From NCBI GenBank assembly GCA_963837655.1, contig CAWIOK010000006.1, positions 377,458 through 441,457 on the forward strand: 64,000 nucleotides of DNA, written 5' to 3'. This document shows positions 49,178 through 57,377 of this stretch, in pieces; the first letter of the stretch is position 1; every line of letters begins with the position of its first letter. Below the pieces are notes generated by a model, which worked only from the letters and a program-made list of their open reading frames with translations, had not been told where the DNA came from and ran no database searches. The position numbers and the translations under genes were made by a program. This DNA is from CAVVSD01 sp963837655 (lineage in GTDB: Bacteria > Actinomycetota > Thermoleophilia > Solirubrobacterales > Solirubrobacteraceae).

Positions 49178-49663
49178 ATGAGATCGTCCGGACGGAACGT
49201 GCGCCGAGTCGTGGCTGCGCTGGTCGCGGCCGTCGCCGTCGTCGCGCTGCCGGCGTGTGGTGGCAGCGACAGCGGTGGCAGCACCGGGAGCACGGGCGCC
49301 ACCAGCACAGACGGCACCAGCACGAGCAGCGCCGGCAAGCCGGCGTACTGCGCGGACCGAGCCAGTCTCGAGTCGTCGATCAACGGCCTGCCGGCCGCGG
49401 TCTCCAGCCGCGATGTCAGCGGCCTGAAGTCGCAGCTGGAGACCATCCAGAGCAGCGCGACGGCGCTCGCCGACTCCGCCAAGGGCGATTTCGAGAGCGA
49501 GAGCAGCGCGGTCAAGAGCTCCGTCGACACGCTCTCGACCGCCGTCCAGGGCCTCTCGTCGAGTCCGTCGGTGTCCCAGCTCGCCACCATCGCGGCCGAT
49601 GCTTCAGGCGTCGTGACCTCGGTCAAGGCCTTCGCGGACGCCACCGAGTCGAAGTGCGCCTGA
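49178..49663 (+). CDS. Small helical lipoprotein
   Basis: A 161-residue lipoprotein. The signal is RRVVAALVAAVAVVALPAC with lipobox LPAC (Cys27). A Ser/Gly/Thr-rich linker follows (residues 28-52), then a helical domain (AYCADRASLESSINGLPAAV to the end) with one Cys near its start and one at the C terminus (KCA), probably disulfide bonded. No family name is known to me. It is divergent from the Usp gene and may share the operator at 49127. Its 3' end overlaps a decayed P-type ATPase gene on the other strand. Confidence 0.72.
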   Translation: MRSSGRNVRRVVAALVAAVAVVALPACGGSDSGGSTGSTGATSTDGTSTSSAGKPAYCADRASLESSINGLPAAVSSRDVSGLKSQLETIQSSATALADSAKGDFESESSAVKSSVDTLSTAVQGLSSSPSVSQLATIAADASGVVTSVKAFADATESKCA

Positions 49664-50530
49664 GAAGCTGCGGACGAGTGCGTCGGTAGCCCACACGGCG
49701 ACCGGGAGCACAGGCAGGAGCAGCAGCACGACCGGGTCCGGCGGCCTCGTGCCGGAGACGTCCTGCAGCGGCGGACCCAGACCAGCGCCGCGGTGAAGAC
49801 GAGCTCGAACGCGATCCCCCAGAGCAGCAGGCGGTTGCTCAGGAGCCCGATCGATCGCAGCGAGACGCGCTCGGTCCTGGAGGTGGCTCCGAGGACGAGC
49901 CAGGCGCGCCGCGGGGTGGCCGGGACATGATGCCCCGGCTCGGCGGGCTCACGGCCGAGCGCGACCGCCGGCGGCGTCTGCGGGCCCAGGTCGATCGCGA
50001 GGATCTGCATCACGGTCAACGGAAGCGGGATCTTCCCGCCGGACAGCGCGAAGATCAGGAACCGGATCACCTCGGCCGGCGCGTGGGCGAAGCTGTAGAG
50101 GATGAACGTGCGGATGTTCGCGTAGACGCCACGTCCCTCCCTCGACGGCCGTGATGATGCTCGTGAAGTCGTCGTCGGTGAGGATCATCGTCGCCGCCTC
50201 GCGGGCGACATCCGTGCCGCTCTCCCCCATCGCGATCCCGATGTTCGCTCGCCGCGGCGCGGGGGCGTCGTTGACGACGCTCTGCTCGCGGCCGTCGCGG
50301 CGGCGGCGAACACAGCAGCGCGAGCGGGTGCGTCAGCTGCGCCGCGAGCTCCCGGGGCCACGTGGGACCGCCCCGGCGGCTCAGCTCGTTGGGGCCGTGC
50401 TGCGCCAGGCGGCGCGCAGCCTCACGGGCGGACAGCCCCGCCGCGCTGCTGTGGAGATCACGCAGGAGATCGCCGAGATCCTCGGTGGGATCCGGCTGGG
50501 TGCCGGGTTGCGAAGGTGGTCACGCCGACC
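49604..50530 (-). pseudogene. Cation-transporting P-type ATPase remnant with large internal deletion
   Basis: The N-terminal piece (about 50305-50500) reads GLSAREAARRLAQHGPNELS then WPRELAAQLTHPLALL, the Cation_ATPase_N domain of calcium-type pumps. It then jumps directly to the end of the P domain: VNDAPAPRRANIGIAMGESG, TDVAREAATMILTDDDFTSI. After further frameshifts come ANIRTFILYSFAHAPAEVIR-like sequence, SGGKIPLPLTVMQILAIDLG, and membrane helices to the stop at 49604. About 500-600 residues including the phosphorylated Asp are missing. The DosR regulon has a similar pump (CtpF), so the ancestor may have belonged to this island. No function is expected. Confidence 0.8.
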
Positions 50531-50706
50531 GAGGCTCGCGCGCGGGCCGGTCGGAGTCATCGGGGGCTCACCGCGCGTGGTTGCGGTCGGATACGGATGG
50601 CCGCAGGGCATGTCCGAGACAGGGGCGGGAGAGTCGTCGATCGGACTCATACCGTAAGCGTCGGCGCGAGCGGTCGCACGGACATCGGCAGCGCTCCGCC
50701 GACGCG

Positions 50707-50723
50707 CTGCGGGCATCTACGGA
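50707..50723 (+). promoter_or_regulatory. Island operator site 3 (CTGCGGG-CAT-CTACGGA)
   Basis: An exact match to the direct-heptamer consensus on the plus strand, 111 bp upstream of the DUF5335 gene start at 50835 and downstream of the ATPase remnant's missing promoter side. A weaker CACGGAT lies at 50766-50772, closer to the gene. Confidence 0.65.
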
Positions 50724-50834
50724 GCGACGGTCTGTGGTGTCGCGCGTCCGGGACCGCGGTCGTCACGGATGTGCGTCCTCGTGCCCGGGTCGATCATCGG
50801 GGGCGATCCCACGCCGAGCCGAACGGAGGGCCCG

Positions 50835-51227
50835 ATGCTCCAGACCTTCACCAGCCCGCTTCCCGCGCTCGGCTTCGGGGGCATCGTCGCGGCATCGGAG
50901 TGGTCCGCCTTCCTCGACGCCGTCTCCGCAGAGCTTGCAGGCTCCCCGGTGATCGTCGACGTCGAGTCGCCCGAGTGCGCCCGGGCCGTCGTCGCGCGCG
51001 GTGTGCTGCATGCGGTGCTGTACGACCAGCGTGGCGATGTCGTCGAGGTGGCGATCCAGACCCCGACGCCTGCCCGGATCTCGGTTCTGCGACATCTCAT
51101 CACGTGTCCGGTCGGCGTTGCGAGCGACGCTGCGAGGGGCCTGCTGCCGAGCTTGCTGGTGATCGAGGGCGACGACGGCGTCGTGACCCGCGTGCGCCTC
51201 CTGCCCTCCCCGGCGTTCGGCGGCTGA
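50835..51227 (+). CDS. DUF5335-type hypothetical protein
   Basis: A 130-residue protein beginning MLQTFTSPLPALGFGG, then ASEWSAFLDAVSAELAGSPVIVDVES and YDQRGDVVEVAIQT, which resemble small DUF5335 proteins (family role unknown). ATG 50835 has GGAGGG seven bases upstream, which decides this start over ATG 50769. It carries the island operator upstream, so it is probably induced with the stress genes. Convergent with the acyl-CoA synthetase fusion, 12 bp apart. Confidence 0.6.
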   Translation: MLQTFTSPLPALGFGGIVAASEWSAFLDAVSAELAGSPVIVDVESPECARAVVARGVLHAVLYDQRGDVVEVAIQTPTPARISVLRHLITCPVGVASDAARGLLPSLLVIEGDDGVVTRVRLLPSPAFGG

Positions 51228-51239
51228 GCTGCTCGGCGT

Positions 51240-53873
51240 TCAGAGCGATCGCACGCGGATGCGGGCATCGACGGCGATCGCCCCGGCGCGCGACGCGACG
51301 AGCGGGTTGAGGTCGAGCTCGGCGATCTCGGGGTGCGCGTCCGCGAGCGCCGAGACGCGTCGCAGCACATCGCCGATGTCGGCCGCCGAGGCGTCGGCGC
51401 GCGAGATCAGGCGCGCAACCGTCGGCGAGCCTGCCAGCGCCTCGACGTCGGGCTCGGAGAGCGGCGCGAGGCGGACCTCCACGTCGCGGACGATCTCGAC
51501 GAGCGACCCTCCCGCCCCGCACGCGACGACCGGGCCGAAGATCGGATCGTGGACCACCCCTACCAGCAGCTCTGCGCCCGGGGCCGCCATGGGCTGGACG
51601 ACCACGCCGGTCGGCCGGTGCCCGGCCCGAACGGCCGCCGCGAGCACCTCCGCGGCGGCGCGCCGGGCCGCGGTCCTGCTGCCGACGCCGGTGCGCACCG
51701 CGCCGACAACCCCCTTGTGGACGAGGTCCGGCGCGACGGCCTTCACGGCGACCGGCAGCCCGAGCGCGGCCGCTGCGCGACCGGCGGCCGCGGGTGTCGC
51801 CGCGATCTCCTGCGCGAGCGTCGCGATCCCGTAGCACGACAGCAGGGCGGCGACGTCGCCCGGCGTCAGCCAGCCGCCGCCGGCGCCGAGCGCGCGAGCG
51901 ATGATCGCCGCGGCCTCGGCGTCGCGGATGCCGGACGGCGACGGCAGCGGCTCGTGGACCGCGTCGCGCCACGAGCGGTGGCGCCAGGCCCTGGCCAGCG
52001 CTCTGGCCGCGGGCTCGGGAGCGCCGAACGTCGGCACGACGGCGTCGGCGATGCCGTCGCCGATGAGGACCGGCACGATCGGCAGACCTCCCGGCGCGGT
52101 CGCGGCCAACTCCGTGAGCAATTCCGGCACCTCCTCGCCCATGTGCGCCATCGGCCGCACGTGGATGGCGAGCACGCCGTCGACCTCGCCGCTGCGGGCC
52201 ACCAGCGCGATGGCCGCGCGGTAGTCGGCGACTGTGGCGTGCGCGAGGAGGTCCACCGGGTTCGCGGTGGCCGCGCCCGGGCGCAGCGCGGCGATCTCGT
52301 CACGCAGCCCGGCCGACAGCTCGGGGGCCGTCAGGCCGCCCGCCTCACAGGCGTCGAGCGCGAGGATCCCCAGCCCCCCGGCGTTGCCCACGATGCCGAC
52401 GCGCGGGCCACCCGGCGCGGGCAGGCCGGCGAGCACGGCACCGGTGTCGAGCAGCTCGTCGAGCGTGTCCACGCGGATCACGCCGGCGTGGTGGAACAGG
52501 GCGTCGACCGTCGCATCGGACGCGGCCAGCAGGCGCCCGGTGTGCGACGCGGCGGCGCGGGCGCCTGACTTCGAGCGGCCCGCCTTGACGGCCACGATCG
52601 GCGTGGTGCGGGCGACCCTCCGCGCAACGCGCGCGAACCGCCGCGGATTGCCGAAGGACTCGAGATACAGCAGGACAGCGTCGGTGGCCTCGTCCTGCTC
52701 CCACCACTCCAGGAGGTCGTTGGCGGAGATGTCGGCCTTGTTGCCGACGGACAGGAAGGCACTCAGGCCGATGCCACGGCGCTCGGCCTCCTCCATCGCC
52801 GCGAGCCCCAGCCCGCCGCTCTGCGTCAGGAGCCCCAGCCGGCCGCGTCGCGGCGGACGCGGCGCGAACGTCGCGTCCAACGCGATCGCGGGATCGTTGT
52901 TGCGCACGCCCATGCAGTTCGGACCGACGAGCCGCATGCCGGTCGAGCGGCAGACATCGAGGAGCTCCGCCTGCCGCGCCTCGCCGACGGGCCCGGCTTC
53001 GGCGAACCCCGCGCCGAGCACGACGAGCGCGCCGACGCCGCGGTCGGCGCAGGCGCGCGCCACGTCGACGACCGCCGTGGCCGGAACGGCGAGCACCGCG
53101 AGCTCGATGGGATCGGGCACGTCGCCGAGCGACCTGAAGGCGGGATGACCCTGCACCTCGTCGGCGTGGTGGTTGACGAGGTGCAGCGGTCCCGCGTACC
53201 CGGCCGCGAGGATGTTGCGCACCAGCTCGCCGGCGACCGTGCCGCGCCGCCGCGAGGCGCCGACGACCACGACGCCGTCAGGCTGCAGCACGTGCCCCAC
53301 GCCTGCGACTGCAGCCCCGCGCTCGCGCCGGACGTAGCGCTCCCGTGCATCCGGCGTGGTCGCCGTCGGCAGCTCGACCTCGATCGTGCCCGCACCGCTG
53401 TGGATCGTGGGCTCGAACCCGCTCTCGCGGAACATGTCGATCATCCTGTGGTTGTCGGGCAGCACGTCGGCGACGAACGTGTCGATGCCCTCGTCGCACG
53501 CGAGCGCGGCGAGCCGCTGCAGCAGCAGCGTCCCGACGCCATGACCCTGCGCGGGGTGCGCGACGGTGAACGCGACCTCGGCTCTCGCACCGCCGAGCGG
53601 CGCGTACATCCCGTGGCCGAGCAGACGCTGCCCGGCCACCGCGACGACGTTGGCGTTGCGCGTGTCGAGGAGCCGCACGAGCATGCGATCGACGTCGGCG
53701 GTCGGGGTGAAGAACCGCAGTCGGACGTCCTCGCGGTCGAGGCCGGCGTAGAGCGCGCGCAGTGCGTCCGCGTCGGACGGTTCGACGCGACGCAGCGTCA
53801 CGACCGATCCGTCGCGGAGGACCTGTTCCTCGATCACCGGAGCGACGCTCCCAGCACGGTCCCGACGACGCAT
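51240..53873 (-). CDS. GNAT acetyltransferase fused to ADP-forming acyl-CoA synthetase (Pat-like)
   Basis: About 877 residues from ATG 53873 (GTG 53837 is also possible). Residues 20-170 are a GNAT domain (LRRVEPSDADALRALYAG, then VAHPAQGHGVGTLLLQRLAA). Next come a CoA-binding Rossmann domain (VVVGASRRRGTVAGELVRNI), succinyl-CoA-ligase-like domains (LVGPNCMGVRNN, LGLLTQSGGLGLA), the phospho-His segment GARAAASHTGRLLAASD, and a C-terminal ATP-grasp domain (VAVKAVAPDLVHKGVVGAV). Such fusions include bacterial lysine acetyltransferases (Pat/PatZ-like) and acyl-CoA synthetases. The intact SHTG suggests the ligase part may be active. It lies within the stress island. Confidence 0.88.
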   Translation of the reverse strand: MRRRDRAGSVAPVIEEQVLRDGSVVTLRRVEPSDADALRALYAGLDREDVRLRFFTPTADVDRMLVRLLDTRNANVVAVAGQRLLGHGMYAPLGGARAEVAFTVAHPAQGHGVGTLLLQRLAALACDEGIDTFVADVLPDNHRMIDMFRESGFEPTIHSGAGTIEVELPTATTPDARERYVRRERGAAVAGVGHVLQPDGVVVVGASRRRGTVAGELVRNILAAGYAGPLHLVNHHADEVQGHPAFRSLGDVPDPIELAVLAVPATAVVDVARACADRGVGALVVLGAGFAEAGPVGEARQAELLDVCRSTGMRLVGPNCMGVRNNDPAIALDATFAPRPPRRGRLGLLTQSGGLGLAAMEEAERRGIGLSAFLSVGNKADISANDLLEWWEQDEATDAVLLYLESFGNPRRFARVARRVARTTPIVAVKAGRSKSGARAAASHTGRLLAASDATVDALFHHAGVIRVDTLDELLDTGAVLAGLPAPGGPRVGIVGNAGGLGILALDACEAGGLTAPELSAGLRDEIAALRPGAATANPVDLLAHATVADYRAAIALVARSGEVDGVLAIHVRPMAHMGEEVPELLTELAATAPGGLPIVPVLIGDGIADAVVPTFGAPEPAARALARAWRHRSWRDAVHEPLPSPSGIRDAEAAAIIARALGAGGGWLTPGDVAALLSCYGIATLAQEIAATPAAAGRAAAALGLPVAVKAVAPDLVHKGVVGAVRTGVGSRTAARRAAAEVLAAAVRAGHRPTGVVVQPMAAPGAELLVGVVHDPIFGPVVACGAGGSLVEIVRDVEVRLAPLSEPDVEALAGSPTVARLISRADASAADIGDVLRRVSALADAHPEIAELDLNPLVASRAGAIAVDARIRVRSL

Positions 53874-53911
53874 CCGTGATCCGCCACGGCGACGACCGTG
53901 GTTCACCGCGC

Positions 53912-53928
53912 TCGCGGGAGGCTACGGA
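53912..53928 (+). promoter_or_regulatory. Island operator site 4 (TCGCGGG-AGG-CTACGGA)
   Basis: A direct-heptamer site on the plus strand, 80 bp upstream of the Usp start at 54009 and 38 bp upstream of the divergent GNAT-synthetase start. One base of the first heptamer differs from consensus. It may serve both directions. Confidence 0.65.
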
Positions 53929-54008
53929 TGCCACAGCGCAGTTCGCCCGGATGGTGCACGACGGGCTGGGCGGCACGATCGGACTCGTCCACCACCGGGA
54001 GCACGACG

Positions 54009-54956
54009 ATGTCCGCCACCGACGTTCCGACCATCATCGCCGCCTGCGATGGCGCCGAGCGCGGTCGCCAGGCCGTCGCGCTGGGGCACGTGGTCGCCCA
54101 GGCCACGGGTGCACGGCTGCTGATCGCAGCCGTCTATCCGCACCCCGGACTCCCGTTCCCGCCCCCGGTCGGCCACCACGTCGACGAGCGCACGCGCGCG
54201 GATCGCGCGATTCGCGCCGTCCGCGACGAGATGGCCCCCGGAAGCCGGACCGTCGTCGTCGCCGGGCTCTCGCCTGCGCACGCGCTCTGCAAGCTCGCCG
54301 AGTCCGAGCGGGCAAGGATGATCGTCGTCGGATCCCGTCATGCAGCAGCCGGCCGGCACATGGGGGACGCGGACCACGCGCTGCAGGTCTTGCGGTCAGC
54401 GCACGCCGCGGTGCTCGTGGCTCCCGACGACCACCCGGTGTCACCGACGCTCCGCCGCATCGTCGTCGGCTTCGACGAGGGCGCCGGATCGCACGACGCG
54501 CTCGCCTGGGGCATCGAGCTCGCGCGGTCCGCCGGTGCGCATCTGCATCTGATCTCCGTCGTCCCGCAGGCGGCGAGCACCTGGTGGGTCGCCGGGGACG
54601 CCCCGATCGACCCGATGAGCGTGGACCGCTGGGTCGAGGACCGCGAGGAGGGCCTCGCCGAGGCCGCGCGCGCTGGCCTGGCGGACGCCGGGGACATCGC
54701 GACCTCCTTCGAGGTCGTGCCGGGCACCCCAACCAGGGAGCTGCTGCGCGCCGCCGACGGCGCCGACCTGCTCGTCGTGGGCTCCCGGCGCTGGGCGACG
54801 CTGGCGCACCTCGCGCTCGGCAGCGTCTCCGAGCCCGTCGTCCGCCATAGCGCCTGCCCGACGCTCGTGGTGCCGCGCCGCCACCGCGGGAGCGGGGCCG
54901 GCGAGCAGGCGCTTGCCGCAGCCGGACTGCGGCCTGCGGCGTCGCCGACGATCTGA
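54009..54956 (+). CDS. Universal stress protein, tandem Usp domains
   Basis: A 315-residue protein from ATG 54009. Domain 1: TIIAACDGAERGRQAVALG and a degenerate loop VVGSRHAAAGRHMGDADHAL. Domain 2: RIVVGFDEGAGSHDALAWG and VVGSRRWATLAHLALGSVSE. Domain 2 keeps the ATP-loop glycines better than domain 1. It is followed 32 bp later by another Usp gene in the same direction, and preceded by an island operator. The C-terminal 25 residues are an Ala-rich tail. Confidence 0.88.
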   Translation: MSATDVPTIIAACDGAERGRQAVALGHVVAQATGARLLIAAVYPHPGLPFPPPVGHHVDERTRADRAIRAVRDEMAPGSRTVVVAGLSPAHALCKLAESERARMIVVGSRHAAAGRHMGDADHALQVLRSAHAAVLVAPDDHPVSPTLRRIVVGFDEGAGSHDALAWGIELARSAGAHLHLISVVPQAASTWWVAGDAPIDPMSVDRWVEDREEGLAEAARAGLADAGDIATSFEVVPGTPTRELLRAADGADLLVVGSRRWATLAHLALGSVSEPVVRHSACPTLVVPRRHRGSGAGEQALAAAGLRPAASPTI

Positions 54957-54988
54957 CAGAGCTGGCCATCACGGATGGAAGGACCCCA

Positions 54989-55780
54989 ATGACACATGGC
55001 GTCGTCGTCGGTTTCGACGGCTCACCCGACGCTGCCGGCGCGATCGAGCTCGCTGCGCGGCTGCTGCCCGGCCGGACCGCGCACATCGCGCACATCTGGG
55101 CCGTCCCGTTCGCGGCAGCGGAGCTGCGGCCACGGGTCTCGGACCGGACCGCGACCGTCCAGGACATGATCGACATGCTCGAGCACGAGGCTGCCGCCCA
55201 GGCCGAGCGCGTCGCGGCCGAGGGCGTGACCCTCGCGGAGGCTGCGGGCTGGACGGCGGAGCCGGTCCTCAAGCGCGCGTATGGGGCCGAGGGGCTCGAG
55301 CTGGCCGCGCTCACCGGGGAGCTCGACGCCGAGCTGCTCGTCGTCGGCTCCAGAGGGCTGAGCGGGCCGCGCGCCGTACTCGACAGCGTCTCCGACCAGG
55401 CCGCGCATTCCTCAACCGTGCCCGTGCTGGTCATCCCGCGCGTGGTCCTGGCGCCGGAGCGCGAGGCCGTCGCGGCAGGACCGATCCTCGTCGGCGACGA
55501 CGGCTCGGACGGCGCGCAGCGCGCGCGGGACGCGGCGGCGACGCTGTTCGCCGGCCGTGACGTCATGACGTACACCGCCGAGGCCGCCGGGCCGGGACGG
55601 GCGGTCGCGGAGGGCCTCGTGCGCCGCGCCCACGACATCGGCGCGGCAGCGATCGTCATCGGCTCACGCGGGCGATCGGCGGCGCGCGAGATCATGCTGG
55701 GGAGCGTCGCTATGGCCGTGCTGCACCGCACGGACCGTCCCGCGGTGGTGGTGCCCGGCCGGAGGAGGCCGGCTGCCTGA
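54989..55780 (+). CDS. Universal stress protein, tandem Usp domains
   Basis: A 263-residue protein. Domain 1: HGVVVGFDGSPDAAGAIELA, then VVGSRGLSGPRAVLDSVSDQ. Domain 2: ILVGDDGSDGAQRARDAAA (a shortened version) and VIGSRGRSAAREIMLGSVAM. GGAAGGACCCCA precedes ATG 54989, a fair Shine-Dalgarno. Its stop overlaps the ATG of a broken ZIP transporter gene (55780), so the two were once co-translated. Part of the run of Usp genes typical of the dormancy response. Confidence 0.9.
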   Translation: MTHGVVVGFDGSPDAAGAIELAARLLPGRTAHIAHIWAVPFAAAELRPRVSDRTATVQDMIDMLEHEAAAQAERVAAEGVTLAEAAGWTAEPVLKRAYGAEGLELAALTGELDAELLVVGSRGLSGPRAVLDSVSDQAAHSSTVPVLVIPRVVLAPEREAVAAGPILVGDDGSDGAQRARDAAATLFAGRDVMTYTAEAAGPGRAVAEGLVRRAHDIGAAAIVIGSRGRSAAREIMLGSVAMAVLHRTDRPAVVVPGRRRPAA

Positions 55781-56098
55781 TGTCGTCGTGCTCCTCCTGG
55801 CCGACGTCGGCGATCCCCATGCACGATGCGGGGTTCACGCGGCGCCGCCAGTTCCGGGCTGCGGTCGGCACGAGCGCGCCGCAGCCGTTCGGCGCGGTGG
55901 TCGCGTTCCTGCTCGTCGAGCAGATCGACGGGCTGCTGCCCGTGTCGCTCGCCTTCGCGGCAAGGGGCGATGCTCTCGCTGGTCGTGATCGAGATCGTCC
56001 CGCAGGCGTCCACACGCGCGGCGTGGCGCGACGCGACAGCCGGCGCGACAGTGGGCGTCGCGATCGTGCCCGGCCTGAGCGCGGCGCTGGGGGTGTGA
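55780..56098 (+). pseudogene. ZIP-family metal transporter remnant
   Basis: The reading frame from ATG 55780 gives MHDAGFTRRRQFRAAV, then AVVAFLLVEQIDGLLPVSLA and FAA, where ZIP proteins continue with GAM. The continuation GAMLSLVVIEIVPQAST is in another frame after a one-base shift near 55965, ending AIVPGLSAALGV at 56098. Only the last 100 or so residues of a ZIP are present and the metal-site helix (HNIPEG type) is reduced to SAIP. The gene is truncated and frameshifted, so it should be inactive. Confidence 0.7.
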
Positions 56099-56156
56099 CG
56101 GTGCACTGGGGACATCTCCTCGTGCTCGCCGAGGCGCCCGCGCACGGAGCGCGATC

Positions 56157-56783
56157 GTGAACGCGCCCGGCAGCCTCATCGAGTCGATCATCCCCGTCCA
56201 CGACGCGAGGACCGTGCAGCAGCGGGTCGTCGACGCGGACCCGCGAGTCGTGTACGGCGCGATCTGGCAGGCGGACCTCATGAGCTCGCGATCGGCGCGC
56301 ACGCTCATCACCGCCGCCGGGATTCCGGAGCTGATCGCCGCTCGGCTGCGCCACCAGACGCGGCCGCCCGGCGCCGAGCCGCACTGGCGCCTGGCGCAGG
56401 CCCTCGACGACGACAGCCCGTGGATCCTCGTCGGGGAGCGGCCCGGCGCCGAGGTCGTGCTCGGCCTCCTGTGGACGCCGCCCGCCGGCGGGACCACGTG
56501 CGCGCCGGAGGAGTTCACCGAGTTCCGGCGCTCGGGTGTCGCGAAGGTCGCCTGGTCGCTGGCCGTCGTTCCGTACGGGTCGGGATCCGTGCTCCTCACG
56601 GAGACGCGTACCCTCGCGCTCGACGACGCCGCGCGCCAGCGGTTCCGCGCGCTGTGGCCGCTCATCGGACCGTTCGCCGGGATCGCGCGCGGCGCGATGC
56701 TGCGGGCGATCGCGCGCCACGTGGTGAACCACGGAGCGATGCCGCGGGGGAGCACCGATGGTTGCGCGGCGGCGCAGACTTAG
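56157..56783 (+). CDS. Hypothetical protein, possibly START/SRPBCC-like
   Basis: A 208-residue soluble protein from GTG 56157. It has a repeating pattern of strands (RVVDADPRVVYGAIWQADLM, WILVGERPGAEVVLGLLW, FRRSGVAKVAWSLAVVPYGS, VLLTETRTLALDDAARQRF) and a long C-terminal helix (LWPLIGPFAGIARGAMLRAI), like helix-grip ligand-binding proteins such as polyketide cyclases. I do not recognise a named family with certainty. It begins 59 bp after the ZIP remnant and precedes the second LPFTG protein by 33 bp. Confidence 0.6.
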   Translation: MNAPGSLIESIIPVHDARTVQQRVVDADPRVVYGAIWQADLMSSRSARTLITAAGIPELIAARLRHQTRPPGAEPHWRLAQALDDDSPWILVGERPGAEVVLGLLWTPPAGGTTCAPEEFTEFRRSGVAKVAWSLAVVPYGSGSVLLTETRTLALDDAARQRFRALWPLIGPFAGIARGAMLRAIARHVVNHGAMPRGSTDGCAAAQT

Positions 56784-56816
56784 GGTCGGAACATCCCCCA
56801 GCCCCCAGGAGCACGG

Positions 56817-57377
56817 ATGATCCGCCTCACCCCCACCCACCTCTCTCCGCGCCGCGCCCTCGTCCTCGCCGCGGCGGTGCCCGCTCTCGCGGCCGGTGCT
56901 CTCACCCTCCCGTCGTCCGCCTCGGCGTGGTACTGCCCGCCAGGCACGCAGGAGTCGCCGCCCGACACAGGGCAGTGCGTGCCGGAGACCACCACCACGC
57001 CGGCTCCCGCTCCGGTCGAGACCACGCCCGCGCCCGTTCCCACGCCCGCCCCGGCACCTGCCCCCGCACCGACGCCCGCACCCGCGCCGGCGCCCGTCGC
57101 CACGCCTGCCCCGGCCGCGACACCAGCACCCGCCCCTGCGCCTGCCCCTGCCGCTGCCGCGCCCAAGCCCGAGCAGAAGCCGCAGGGAGCGGTCAAGGGC
57201 GAGACGAGCACGTCACCGCGCCCCGCCACCGCCGCCAGGCCAGCCGCGGCAGCGCAGGCGACGGCGCCGCAGACCCTGCCGTTCACCGGCGCGGACGCGG
57301 GCATCGTCGCGCTGCTCGGCGCCGGGTCGCTGGCAGGCGGCGTCGTCCTGCGCCGCCGCACCCGCCGGGACGCATGA
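56817..57377 (+). CDS. LPFTG-anchored wall protein with Pro-Ala stalk (paralogue of 40710)
   Basis: A 186-residue surface protein. Signal peptide to about ASA at residue 38, then the head AWYCPPGTQESPPDTGQCVP, nearly identical to the paralogue, a Pro-Ala stalk, LPFTGADAG, a membrane helix (IVALLGAGSLAGGVVL) and RRRTRRDA. Sortase anchoring is expected. The stalk is longer and purer Pro-Ala than in the paralogue (for example PAPAPAPTPAPAPAP). The stop overlaps the alcohol dehydrogenase start by 4 bp, an unusual coupling for a wall protein. Confidence 0.85.
   Translation: MIRLTPTHLSPRRALVLAAAVPALAAGALTLPSSASAWYCPPGTQESPPDTGQCVPETTTTPAPAPVETTPAPVPTPAPAPAPAPTPAPAPAPVATPAPAATPAPAPAPAPAAAAPKPEQKPQGAVKGETSTSPRPATAARPAAAAQATAPQTLPFTGADAGIVALLGAGSLAGGVVLRRRTRRDA

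Noticed and set aside
53873..53887. A seventh operator upstream of the GNAT-synthetase gene (GTGGCGGATCACGGA on the minus strand).
   Set aside because: The spacing between half-sites is wrong by about three bases and CACGGA replaces CTACGGA. It also overlaps the possible start codon. Site 4, 38 bp away, may serve this gene instead.
40920..57170. The Pro-Ala stalk DNA as a CRISPR-like or minisatellite array.
   Set aside because: The repeats are codon-level GCNCCN degeneracy inside two protein-coding genes, with no spacer structure.
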